A DNA stretch of 64,000 nucleotides. It comes from Acidimangrovimonas pyrenivorans. Lineage in GTDB: Bacteria > Pseudomonadota > Alphaproteobacteria > Rhodobacterales > Rhodobacteraceae. Location of the stretch: NCBI RefSeq assembly GCF_042643245.1, contig NZ_JBHRSK010000004.1, forward strand, positions 558,001 through 622,000. The letters are read 5' to 3'. The notes beneath the pieces are model-generated. The model did not search any database, was not told where the DNA came from, and worked only from the letters and a program-made list of their open reading frames with translations. The translations under genes were made by a program, and so were the position numbers. Below are positions 50,476 through 58,615 of this stretch, one piece after another. Each line of letters starts with the position of its first letter. Position 1 is the stretch's first letter.

Positions 50476-51752
50476 GCCGGCACCCGGTCCAGCGCCCGGG
50501 CGATCCGCACCGCGCTGGCGAAGCCGTCCTCGTGGAAGCCGAAGCGCAGCCAGGCGCCGGCGAACCAGGTGTGGTCACTGCCGTTGCGGGCGGCGAGCCG
50601 GCCCTGCGCCCGCAGCGCCGCGCGGTCGAAGACGGGATGGTCGAAACTCACCTCGTCGTAGATCAGGTCCTCGCGCAGCGGACCCTGCGGGTTGAGGCTG
50701 ACGAACAGCGGGTCGTCCTCGGGAATGCCCTGCAGCCGGTTCATCCAGTAGCTGACGCCGACCGCCGTCTCCTGCCCGGCCTGCTCGGCCCGGTAGACCC
50801 AGGACGACCAGCAGGCCCGGCGGCGCGGCATCTGGCCCGGATCGGCATGGAGGACGGCGCGGTTCGGGCGGTAGGCGATGGCGGAGAGATCGGCGCGCTC
50901 CTCGGGGATCGCATCGGCCAGCAGCGCCAGCGCCTGATCGGAATGGCAGGCCAGCACGACCTCGTCGAAACGCTCGGCCACGCCGCCCTCGGGCCGGACC
51001 TGCGCGCCTGCGGCGTCGCGTATGACCGAGCGCACCGGGCAGCCCGTCCGCGTCTCGACCCCCAGCAGGCGCAGCCGTGCCGCCAGCCGGGTGACGTATG
51101 CGACGCTGCCGCCCGACACCGTCCACCACTGGTGCTGGCCGCCGGGCGACAGCAGCGCGTGGTTTCGGAAGAAGCGCAGCAGGCTGCGCGCCGGAAAGGC
51201 GCCGACCTCGCCCGAGGGCGTCGACCAGATCGCGCCGCAGATCGGCAGCAGGTAGTGGCGGCGGAAGGCCGCGCCCAGCCCCAGCGCCGCGATCAGCTCG
51301 TCGACCGTCATGTCGTCGCTGACCGCCGCCGCCTCGGCCCCGGCGTTGAAGCGGGCGATGTCGCGCAGCATGCCCCAGAAGCGCGGCCGCGCCAGGTTGC
51401 GCCGCTGGGCGAACAGCCCGGACAGGTTGCGCAGCGCGTATTCCAGCCGGCCGCCGTCGAGGCTGACGCCGAAGGTCATGTCGCTGCGCTGCACCGGCAC
51501 GTCGAGATCGGCGAACAGCCGGGTCAGGTGCGGGTAGTTGGCGTAGTTGAAGACGATGAAGCCGGTATCGACCGGCTGGTCGCCGCGCTTCCCGGCGATC
51601 ACGGTGCGGGCGTGGCCACCCAGCCGCGGCGCGGCCTCGAACAGGGTCACGCGGTTCTGCGGCGCCAGCAGCAGCGCCGTCGCCATGCCGGCGATGCCGC
51701 CGCCGATGACGGCGATCCGGCGCGGTGCGGCCAGGGGGGCGTCGAAGGACAT
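50472..51752 (-). CDS. FAD/NAD(P)-binding amine oxidase-like protein
   Basis: A 426-aa flavoprotein, first gene of the stress operon. The dinucleotide motif IAVIGGGIAGMATALLL (about residues 14-30) is followed by LFEAAPRLGGHA, which fits the amine-oxidase/desaturase-like superfamily. The homologue divergent from rpoE in R. sphaeroides is reported to act as a fatty-acyl desaturase in furan fatty-acid synthesis. I start at 51752, with AAGGAGA upstream; the frame stays open to 51875, but the mRNA start predicted near 51826 makes that impossible. Confidence 0.83.
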   Translation of the reverse strand: MSFDAPLAAPRRIAVIGGGIAGMATALLLAPQNRVTLFEAAPRLGGHARTVIAGKRGDQPVDTGFIVFNYANYPHLTRLFADLDVPVQRSDMTFGVSLDGGRLEYALRNLSGLFAQRRNLARPRFWGMLRDIARFNAGAEAAAVSDDMTVDELIAALGLGAAFRRHYLLPICGAIWSTPSGEVGAFPARSLLRFFRNHALLSPGGQHQWWTVSGGSVAYVTRLAARLRLLGVETRTGCPVRSVIRDAAGAQVRPEGGVAERFDEVVLACHSDQALALLADAIPEERADLSAIAYRPNRAVLHADPGQMPRRRACWSSWVYRAEQAGQETAVGVSYWMNRLQGIPEDDPLFVSLNPQGPLREDLIYDEVSFDHPVFDRAALRAQGRLAARNGSDHTWFAGAWLRFGFHEDGFASAVRIARALDRVPA

Positions 51753-51832
51753 CTGCTCTCCTTGTCTCGGGCCCGGGTCATCTTCGTACCGGGGACAGTC
51801 CCACGCGCGGGTCTCGCGCGCGGTTACAGGAG

Positions 51833-51896
51833 GATTACGGAAAATGCGGACAATCGGATCACCCGGGTGATCCATTTCTTTTCCCGCCCCGTAGAG
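51833..51896. promoter_or_regulatory. Back-to-back RpoE promoters sharing an 18-bp palindrome
   Basis: GGATCACCCGGGTGATCC (51856-51873) is a perfect palindrome whose ends give TGATCC, the -35 element of R. sphaeroides RpoE promoters, on both strands. On the plus strand, 18 bp then TAGAG (51892-51896) points to rpoE-chrR. On the minus strand, 18 bp then TAATC (51837-51833) points to the amine-oxidase operon. Spacing is equal and the two -35 boxes are only 6 bp apart, so two polymerases could hardly bind at once. Confidence 0.82.
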
Positions 51897-51994
51897 GATG
51901 TATGCTGGGAGAGATCGACACCACTCAGAAGCCGCGCCGCCGTGCCGCCCCGAGGGGCGCCCGGGCGGTGCCGGGCCGGGAACAGGCGGGCCAG

Positions 51995-52561
51995 ATGGAG
52001 CCAGATCAGGCGCAGGACGGGCTATCGCCGCCGACGCAATGGCTGATCGCCGTGCGCGACCACCGCGACCGGGCGGCCTTCGCCCGGCTGTTCGACCATT
52101 TCGCGCCGCGGCTGACGGCGATGATGCTGCGCAGCGGGATGGGCCGGGCGATGACCGACGACCTGGTCCAGGACGTGCTGCTGACCGCCTGGCAGAAGGC
52201 CGAGCAGTTCGACCCGAGCCGGGCCCAGGCCGCGGCCTGGATCTACCGCATCGCCCGCAACCGCCAGATCGACGTGCTGCGGCGCGAGCGCCGGCCGGTG
52301 CCCGACGCGCTGACCGCCGGCGAGGAGACCGAGGCCGCGGACGCCGTCCAGGTCCTGGCGCTGGACCAGGAGGCGTGCCGGCTGCGCGACGCGCTCGGCC
52401 GGCTGTCCGAGGAGCAGCGTACGGTGATCGAGCAGTCCTTCATGGGCGACCTCACCCATACCGAAATCCGCCAGCGCACCGGCTTGCCGCTGGGCACGAT
52501 CAAGTCGCGCATCCGGCTCGGGCTCGAGCGGCTGCGCCACGAATTGAAGGAACTTCGCTGA
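51995..52561 (+). CDS. rpoE: ECF sigma factor RpoE (singlet-oxygen response)
   Basis: A 188-aa ECF sigma factor: region 2 (LFDHFAPRLTAMML ... DDLVQDVLLTAWQKAEQF) and region 4 (LSEEQRTVIEQSF ... LPLGTIKSRIRLGLERLRHEL). It is the ECF11-type partner of ChrR. The frame has an earlier ATG at 51902, but that lies at the predicted transcription start; ATG 51995 gives the expected length and leaves a leader of about 90 nt. It ends 2 bp before chrR and is controlled by its own product through the palindromic promoter. Confidence 0.92.
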   Translation: MEPDQAQDGLSPPTQWLIAVRDHRDRAAFARLFDHFAPRLTAMMLRSGMGRAMTDDLVQDVLLTAWQKAEQFDPSRAQAAAWIYRIARNRQIDVLRRERRPVPDALTAGEETEAADAVQVLALDQEACRLRDALGRLSEEQRTVIEQSFMGDLTHTEIRQRTGLPLGTIKSRIRLGLERLRHELKELR

Positions 52562-52563
52562 CC

Positions 52564-53205
52564 ATGTCGTCCGTCACCCACCATATCCCGGAGGACATCC
52601 TGCAGGCCTATGTCAGCGGCGCCCTGCCCCATGGCTTTGCCGTGGTCGTCGCCGCGCATCTGTCGCTCTGCGATGCCTGCCGCGCCACCGCCGAGGCGCA
52701 GGAGGCGGCGGCCGGCGCCGCGCTCGAAACGCTCGAGACCGTGGCGCCGAGCGCCGATCTGCGCGCCCGCACGCTGGCCCTGCTCGACGCCCCGCCGGCC
52801 GAAACCGGCGTGCCGGTCCCCGCCCCGTCGGGCATCTATCCCGGCGCGGTCATGGCCGAGCTGAAGAACCGGCCGCCGCGCTGGCGCAGCCTCGGCGCCG
52901 GCATCCGCCAGGACATCCTTAGCGCCGGGCCCGAGGGCTCGGTGCGGCTGCTCTACATCCCCGGCGGCAAGGCGGTGCCGGATCACGGCCATAACGGGCT
53001 GGAAATGACGCTGGTGCTGCAGGGCAGCTTCCACGACCATACCGGCCGTTTCGGCCGCGGCGACGTCCAGGTGGTGGAGAGCGACATCGAGCACACGCCG
53101 ATGGCCGATGACGGCCCGCCCTGCATCTGCCTGGCGGCGACCGACGCGCCCTTGCGTTTCAACGCCCTCGTGCCGCGGCTGTTGCAGCGGGTGTTCCGGA
53201 TCTGA
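52564..53205 (+). CDS. chrR: Zinc anti-sigma factor ChrR
   Basis: A 213-aa cytosolic anti-sigma factor. The N-terminal zinc domain has H6, H32, C36 and C39 (HLSLCDAC), and the C-terminal cupin has H141, H143, E147 and H177, the ligands known to be needed for response to singlet oxygen in R. sphaeroides ChrR. It holds RpoE inactive until stress. Co-transcribed with rpoE, and it ends 6 bp from the convergent sodium-channel gene. Confidence 0.93.
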   Translation: MSSVTHHIPEDILQAYVSGALPHGFAVVVAAHLSLCDACRATAEAQEAAAGAALETLETVAPSADLRARTLALLDAPPAETGVPVPAPSGIYPGAVMAELKNRPPRWRSLGAGIRQDILSAGPEGSVRLLYIPGGKAVPDHGHNGLEMTLVLQGSFHDHTGRFGRGDVQVVESDIEHTPMADDGPPCICLAATDAPLRFNALVPRLLQRVFRI

Positions 53206-53211
53206 CCCGGT

Positions 53212-54018
53212 CTAGCCGGCGCGCCGCTGCTGCGGTCGGGCGTCTTCGGCCCGCTCTGCCAGCCGCCGCTCGATCGCCTCGAGCCGCGCCAGCACCTCGT
53301 CGCGATAGGCGTCGGTGCGCTGGTTGTCCTCCTCGGCATGGGCCTCCTGCATCGAGTTGACGATCAGGCCGACCAGCAGGTTCACCACGACGAAGGTGGT
53401 GAACATGATGAACGGGACGAAGAAGGCCCAGGCCCAGGGATAGACCGCCATCACCGGCCGCACGATGCCCATCGACCAGCTTTCCAGCGTCATGATCTGG
53501 AACAGCGAATAGGCCGAGCGGCCCAGCGTGCCGAACCAGTCGGGAAAGGCCTCGGCGAAGAGCTTGGTCGCCATCACGCTGCCGATGTAGAAGATCAGCC
53601 CCATCAGCAGGAAGACGCTGCCCATGCCCGGCAGCGCGGTGACGAACCCCTCGACCACCCGGCGCAGGCGCGGCGCGACCGAGATCACCCGCAGCACCCG
53701 CAGGATGCGCAGGGCCCGCAGCACGCTGAGCGTCTGCGCCCCGGGCACCAGCGACAGCCCGACGATGACGAAGTCGAACAGGTTCCAGCCGGCGCGGAAG
53801 AAGCGCGGCCCCTGCGCGAACAGCTTGAGGCCGAGCTCGGCGACGAAGATCGCCAGGCAGAGGGCGTCGAGGCCGCGGATCAGCCGGCCGGCGGCAGCCA
53901 TCGCACCGGCCGAGGTCTCCAGCCCGAGCAGCACGGCGTTGACCAGGATCACGGCGATGATGCCGTTGCGAACGAGGGAGGTATCGAGCCGCGCCGCGAC
54001 CCGCTGGCGGATGGTCAT
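53212..54018 (-). CDS. Voltage-gated sodium channel, NavAb/NaChBac type
   Basis: A 268-aa six-helix channel subunit. S4 carries regularly spaced arginines (R101, R104, R107, R110 in LRALRILRVLRV), and the selectivity filter TLESWSM (177-183) is the NavAb sequence, followed by GIVRPVMAVYPWAW. The C-terminus (about 236-257) forms a coiled coil for tetramer assembly. It should admit sodium on depolarisation. The start at 54018 is supported by AAGGAG; the open frame extends upstream without family similarity. Confidence 0.93.
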   Translation of the reverse strand: MTIRQRVAARLDTSLVRNGIIAVILVNAVLLGLETSAGAMAAAGRLIRGLDALCLAIFVAELGLKLFAQGPRFFRAGWNLFDFVIVGLSLVPGAQTLSVLRALRILRVLRVISVAPRLRRVVEGFVTALPGMGSVFLLMGLIFYIGSVMATKLFAEAFPDWFGTLGRSAYSLFQIMTLESWSMGIVRPVMAVYPWAWAFFVPFIMFTTFVVVNLLVGLIVNSMQEAHAEEDNQRTDAYRDEVLARLEAIERRLAERAEDARPQQRRAG

Positions 54019-54190
54019 CAGAACTCCTTTTCCGATCACGTCCCCGCGATATGGTCGTGCCCTGGCCGGGCTGCAAGTTCCGAGCGCCGAAGCTTTTCCG
54101 GCCGGTGGCAGGCCGCGCTCCGCCACGACGGGACGAGCGCGCGCCCTGCCGCGCAGACCGGCGCCGGTCAGCCCCGGCGCCGCGGCGCGG

Positions 54191-56341
54191 TCACTTGCGC
54201 GGCCCCTTGCCGCGCGGCCCGCCCTTGCGCATCGGCGGGGCACTGCCACCGGAGCGCGGCCCTGCTTTGGCGCCGCGCGGCTTGCCGCCGCCGGTCTTCG
54301 GGCCGCCCGGCTTCGCGCCGCGGGCCCTGTCGGCACCGGGCCTGCCCGGCCGCGCCACCCGCTTGGACGGGTCCGAGGCATCGAAAGCCGGTTTCGTGGG
54401 CGCCGGCTTGGCCGCTGCCGGCCCGCGCTCCGCCGCCTTGGCGGGCTTGCGCGCCGTCTTCTCGGGCTTGTCGCCACCGCCGGCCGGCTTCGGCCGATCG
54501 AACTTGCCGCCCTTGCGCGGGGCGGGCCCTTCGGACCGGGGCTCGGATTTCGGCTTGCGGGCGGGTTTCTCCGCCGCCGGCGCCGGCCGCTCGCTGGCCG
54601 CGTCCGGACGACGCGGCGCGGGACGGGCGTCGCCCGCGTCCCGGGCGCCCTTGCGCGGGCCCCTGTCGTTCCTGTCGTTGCGGTCGTTCCTGTCGTTGCG
54701 GTCGTTGCGGCGCTCCTTGCGCTCCGGCCGGCCCCCCGGGCCTTTCGGCGCCGGCTCCGACAGCCCCTCGGGACGACCGTCGAGCTGGCGGATGCCGATC
54801 CCGTCCTCGAGCTGGCTGGCGCCGCCGAGCGCGGCCAGGAAGCCGGCGGTATCGCGCTCGGCGATCTCGACATAGGTCTCGTCGCGCTGGACCCGGATCG
54901 CGCCGATCGCGGACTTGTTGAGGTTCCCCGCCCGGCACAGCAGCGGCAGCAGCCAGCGCGCCTCGGCCCGCTGGTCGCGGCCAACCGAAAGCGCGAACCA
55001 GGTCCCGGGGCCGAAATCGGCGCGTTCCTTGGCCGGGGCCCGCGCGTCCGGCGAGCTGAGCTCCTCGGGCGCGGAATGGCGGCTGCGGTAGAGCGCCAGG
55101 TAGGCGGCCGCGACCTGCTGCGGGCTGTAGAGCGACAGCAGCGTCTCGGCGAATTCGGCCTGATCGGGACCGATCTCGTCTTCCCAGACCGGATCGGCCA
55201 GCAGCCGCTCGCGGTCGCGGGCCAGCACCTCCTCGGCCGAGGGCGGCACGGTCCATTCGGCGCTGATCTTGGCGAATTTCAGCAGCCGCTCGGCCTTCTT
55301 GACCGCCTTCGGCGGCACGATCAGCGCCGAGATGCCCTTGCGCCCGGCCCGCCCGGTGCGGCCCGAGCGGTGCAGCAGCGCCTCGGAATTGTTCGGCAGC
55401 TCGGCATGGACGACGAGGTCGAGATTGGGCAGGTCGATGCCGCGCGCGGCGACATCGGTGGCGACGCAGACCCGGGCCCGGCCGTCGCGCATCGCCTGCA
55501 GCGCGTGGCTGCGCTCGTCCTGGCTCAGCTCGCCCGACAGGCTGACGACCGACAGGCCGCGGTTCGAGAACCGGGCGGCAAGGCGGTTCACCGCGGCGCG
55601 GGTATTGGCGAAGACGATGGCGTTCTGGGCCTCGTGATAGCGCAGCACGTTGATGATCGCGGTCTCGGCATCGGCTTGGGCGACGCGCAGCGCCTGGTAG
55701 GCGATGTCGGCATGCTGGCTGCCGCTTTTCAGCGTGTTGATCCGCACCGCGTCGCGCTGGAACTGGCGCGCCAGCGACTCGATCATCGGCGGCACCGTGG
55801 CCGAGAACAGCAGCGTGCGGCGTTCCTCCGGCGCCTCGGAGAGCATGAATTCGAGGTCTTCGCGGAAGCCGAGGTCGAGCATCTCGTCGGCCTCGTCGAG
55901 GACGATGGCGCGCAGCCCGGTCATGTCGAGCGAGCCGCGGCGGATATGGTCGCTCAGCCGGCCCGGCGTGCCGACGACGATATGGGCGCCGCGCTCGAGC
56001 ACGCGGCGCTCGTCGCGCATGTCCATGCCGCCGACGCAGGAGGCGACGCGGGCCCCGGCCTTGGCATAGAGCCAGTCGATCTCGCGCTTGACCTGCAGCG
56101 CCAGCTCGCGGGTCGGGGCGACGACGAGGGCCAGCGGCGCCGCCGCCGGGCCGAGGCGGCCGGCCTCGTCGAGCAGGGTCGGCGCGATGGCGAGGCCGAA
56201 GCCGACGGTCTTGCCCGAGCCGGTCTGGGCCGAGACCAGCAGGTCGGCCTGAGCGATCTCGGGGTCGGTGACGGCCTGCTGAACCGCGGTCAGGGTGTCG
56301 TAACCGCGCTCGGCCAGCGCATCGGAAAGGGTGGGTATCAT
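54191..56341 (-). CDS. DEAD-box RNA helicase with DbpA-type RNA-binding domain
   Basis: A 716-aa helicase: AQTGSGKT (motif I, about residue 38), PTRELA, TPGRL, DEAD (VLDEADEML), SAT, then the second RecA domain with ARGIDLP and HRSGRTGRAG. After about residue 440 comes a DbpA/CsdA-type RNA-binding domain (FALSVGRDQRAEARWLLPLL ... IGAIRVQRDETYVEI) and a long basic Lys/Arg/Gly/Pro tail with NDR repeats. It fits CsdA/DeaD-like enzymes in ribosome assembly or cold adaptation. GC-rich; normal start at 56341. Confidence 0.92.
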   Translation of the reverse strand: MIPTLSDALAERGYDTLTAVQQAVTDPEIAQADLLVSAQTGSGKTVGFGLAIAPTLLDEAGRLGPAAAPLALVVAPTRELALQVKREIDWLYAKAGARVASCVGGMDMRDERRVLERGAHIVVGTPGRLSDHIRRGSLDMTGLRAIVLDEADEMLDLGFREDLEFMLSEAPEERRTLLFSATVPPMIESLARQFQRDAVRINTLKSGSQHADIAYQALRVAQADAETAIINVLRYHEAQNAIVFANTRAAVNRLAARFSNRGLSVVSLSGELSQDERSHALQAMRDGRARVCVATDVAARGIDLPNLDLVVHAELPNNSEALLHRSGRTGRAGRKGISALIVPPKAVKKAERLLKFAKISAEWTVPPSAEEVLARDRERLLADPVWEDEIGPDQAEFAETLLSLYSPQQVAAAYLALYRSRHSAPEELSSPDARAPAKERADFGPGTWFALSVGRDQRAEARWLLPLLCRAGNLNKSAIGAIRVQRDETYVEIAERDTAGFLAALGGASQLEDGIGIRQLDGRPEGLSEPAPKGPGGRPERKERRNDRNDRNDRNDRNDRGPRKGARDAGDARPAPRRPDAASERPAPAAEKPARKPKSEPRSEGPAPRKGGKFDRPKPAGGGDKPEKTARKPAKAAERGPAAAKPAPTKPAFDASDPSKRVARPGRPGADRARGAKPGGPKTGGGKPRGAKAGPRSGGSAPPMRKGGPRGKGPRK
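54662..54706. repeat. 9-bp coding repeats (NDR)n
   Basis: Five 9-bp units, CCTGTCGTT or GCGGTCGTT, encode successive Asn-Asp-Arg triplets in the helicase tail. Typical slippage-prone low-complexity coding sequence. Confidence 0.85.
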
Positions 56342-56546
56342 GGTGGGATCGGTCCGTCAGATTGCCGCTCGGCACATGCTGCGCCGGATGGCGGTGCCGC
56401 GGAAGCGCCCTCTCTAACGCCAAAGCGGCGCGCTGTATATGCCTATTCTGCCGCAGCGCCGGCCCGGCGCTTGAATCCCCCGGGCCAACCGGCATAGCGT
56501 GGCGGCAGCCCGCATCCCAAGCCCAGACCCGGAACCAGGAACCGCC

Positions 56547-57710
56547 ATGCAAATTCCCGCCCCCATTGCCGCCCATGCCGACGAGCTGACCGCGATCCGC
56601 CGCGACCTGCACGAACATCCCGAGCTCGGGTTCCAGGAGGTCCGGACCTCGGCCCTCGTCGCCGAGAAGCTGCGCGGCTGGGGCATCGAGGTGACGACCG
56701 GGATCGGCAAGACCGGCGTCGTCGGCGTCATCAAGGGCAACCGGCCGGGCCGCACCATCGGCCTGCGCGCCGACATGGACGCGCTGCCGATCGACGAGCA
56801 GACCAACCTGCCCTGGGCCTCGAAGACGCCCGGCGTGATGCATGCCTGCGGCCATGACGGCCACACCACGATGCTGCTCGGCGCCGCCCGCTACCTGGCC
56901 GAGACCCGCGATTTCGCCGGCACCGCGGTGGTGATCTTCCAGCCCGCCGAGGAAGGGCTGGGCGGCGGAAGGGCGATGATCGCCGACGGGCTGTTCGAGC
57001 GTTTTCCCTGCGACGAGATCTACGGCATGCACAATTCGCCCTATGACGCGCCGGGCAAGATCGGGGTCAAGCCCGGCCCGGCGATGGCGGGGGCGAATTT
57101 CTTCGACATCACCGTCACCGGCAAGGGCAGCCACGCCGCCATGCCCGAGGCCGGGATCGACGCGCTGATGATCGCGACCGGGCTGGTGCGCGAGCTGCAG
57201 ACCATCGTCGCCCGCAACGTCGCGCCGACGACGCCGATCGTGCTCTCGGTCACCCAGATCCACAGCGGCGCGGCCTATAACGTGATCCCGGAAACCGCCG
57301 CCATCGCCGGCACCGTGCGCTATTTCGACAGCGCCGCGGCCGAGATGGTCTCAACCCGGATGCGCGAGATCTGCGCCGGCTTCGCCAAGGCGCATAACGC
57401 CGAGATCGCGGTCGACATCCGCAACGTCTTCGACGTGCTGATGAATGACGGCGAGCTGTCCGAGCGGATGATCGAGGCGGCGCAGGATCTGGTCGGGCCC
57501 GGGCAGGCCGGACGCAAGGACGGGCTGGTGATGGGCTCGGAGGATTTCGCCGACATGCTGCGCGTCGTACCCGGCGCCTATTGCACCGTCGGCCATGGCG
57601 GCGACGTGCCGCTGCACAATCCGGGCTTCGTCCTCGACGACGACATCCTGCCGCTGGGCGCCGCGCTCTATGCCCGCATGGTCGAGACCCGCGGCGCGGC
57701 GGCCGGCTAG
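56547..57710 (+). CDS. M20 family amidohydrolase
   Basis: A 387-aa zinc hydrolase of the IAA-amino-acid/hippurate hydrolase type: RDLHEHPELGFQE, MHACGHDGHTTMLLG and FQPAEEGLGGG carry the metal-binding Cys/His/Glu residues, and GKGSHAAMPEAGID marks the dimerisation domain. Such enzymes cleave N-acyl or N-carbamoyl amino acids. The ATG at 56547 has AGGAACC upstream. Divergent from the helicase gene across 205 bp. Confidence 0.88.
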   Translation: MQIPAPIAAHADELTAIRRDLHEHPELGFQEVRTSALVAEKLRGWGIEVTTGIGKTGVVGVIKGNRPGRTIGLRADMDALPIDEQTNLPWASKTPGVMHACGHDGHTTMLLGAARYLAETRDFAGTAVVIFQPAEEGLGGGRAMIADGLFERFPCDEIYGMHNSPYDAPGKIGVKPGPAMAGANFFDITVTGKGSHAAMPEAGIDALMIATGLVRELQTIVARNVAPTTPIVLSVTQIHSGAAYNVIPETAAIAGTVRYFDSAAAEMVSTRMREICAGFAKAHNAEIAVDIRNVFDVLMNDGELSERMIEAAQDLVGPGQAGRKDGLVMGSEDFADMLRVVPGAYCTVGHGGDVPLHNPGFVLDDDILPLGAALYARMVETRGAAAG

Positions 57711-57729
57711 CCGCCGGCCACCGGGGCGG

Positions 57730-58443
57730 CTACCACAGGCCGGGGATCAGCCGCCAGCGGGTCCGCCCCATATAGGCCGCGTAGCCGTTCAGGTTGCGTT
57801 CCAGGTGCTGCTCCTCGATCAGGATCCGGGTCGCCAGCATCGCCCCGACGACCCCGACCAGCGCCAGGCTGATCCAGCTGCCCAGCACCAGCGAGGCGCA
57901 GGCCTGGTAGAGCAGCGTGATCGAGTAGAAGGGATGGCGCACGACGGCATAGGCGCCGGAATCGACGACGTGGTGGTCGCGGCCGTCCTGGACGATGACG
58001 CAGGTGGTCAGGAACGGGTTCTCGCGCATGATCCGGTAGCCGATCCAGGTCGCCCAGGGAATGAACAGCGCCGCACCGACGCGCAGCCCCATCGGCACAT
58101 GCGACCACCCTGCCCGGCCGCCGTCATAGCCGGCGACCGCCGCCCAAAGCAGCATCGTCAGGCTGTGAACCGGGACGAAGATGCGGTCGGCGAGCGGCTG
58201 GCCTCTGGGCGCGAGCCGCGTCCGCTCTTCGAGCAGGTCGGGATCGTGGATCAGAAGCCCGACCGCGGCCGGCACCACCGAGGCCATCACGATCGTCAGG
58301 AAGATCCAGCCGCCGGTCCAGTCATCGGTGCCCGCGGCACCGAACATGGCGCCGGCGAAGACCAGGAGTTCGGCGCCGAGGACGGCCGTGATCTTGATCG
58401 CGACGACGCGATCGACCGACTGCAATAGCCTCGCAACACTCAT
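57730..58443 (-). CDS. Isoprenylcysteine carboxyl methyltransferase-like membrane protein
   Basis: A 237-aa protein with about six membrane segments. The C-terminal motif VDSGAYAVVRHPFYS and the following E-rich HLERNLNGYAAYMGRTRWRLIP match the ICMT/PEMT-like family, which methylates lipid-linked or small substrates at the membrane; bacterial substrates are largely unknown. The ATG at 58443 is preceded by GAGGGA; a GTG four codons earlier is less likely. Converges with the M20 gene (19-bp gap). Confidence 0.8.
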   Translation of the reverse strand: MSVARLLQSVDRVVAIKITAVLGAELLVFAGAMFGAAGTDDWTGGWIFLTIVMASVVPAAVGLLIHDPDLLEERTRLAPRGQPLADRIFVPVHSLTMLLWAAVAGYDGGRAGWSHVPMGLRVGAALFIPWATWIGYRIMRENPFLTTCVIVQDGRDHHVVDSGAYAVVRHPFYSITLLYQACASLVLGSWISLALVGVVGAMLATRILIEEQHLERNLNGYAAYMGRTRWRLIPGLW

Positions 58444-58615
58444 CCGATCCCTCACCGGCCGCCCGTCTCCGGCCCGGCCCGCCGACCCTGGCGGTCGGCC
58501 CTTCCATCCACGGCGAGAGATTTTCTTTGGCGCCTATTTCCGGCGGCGCGCGGTGCGCGGTCAAGATGGGCACCCGCTGACGGTCCCTCACATTCCGTTG
58601 AGCCGGATGCCGGGA

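Noticed and set aside
54168..57263. A frame of over 1000 residues on the minus strand, and a long plus-strand frame from 53624, through the helicase and amidohydrolase
   Set aside because: Both are shadows caused by high GC third positions; the helicase and M20 frames hold all the conserved motifs.
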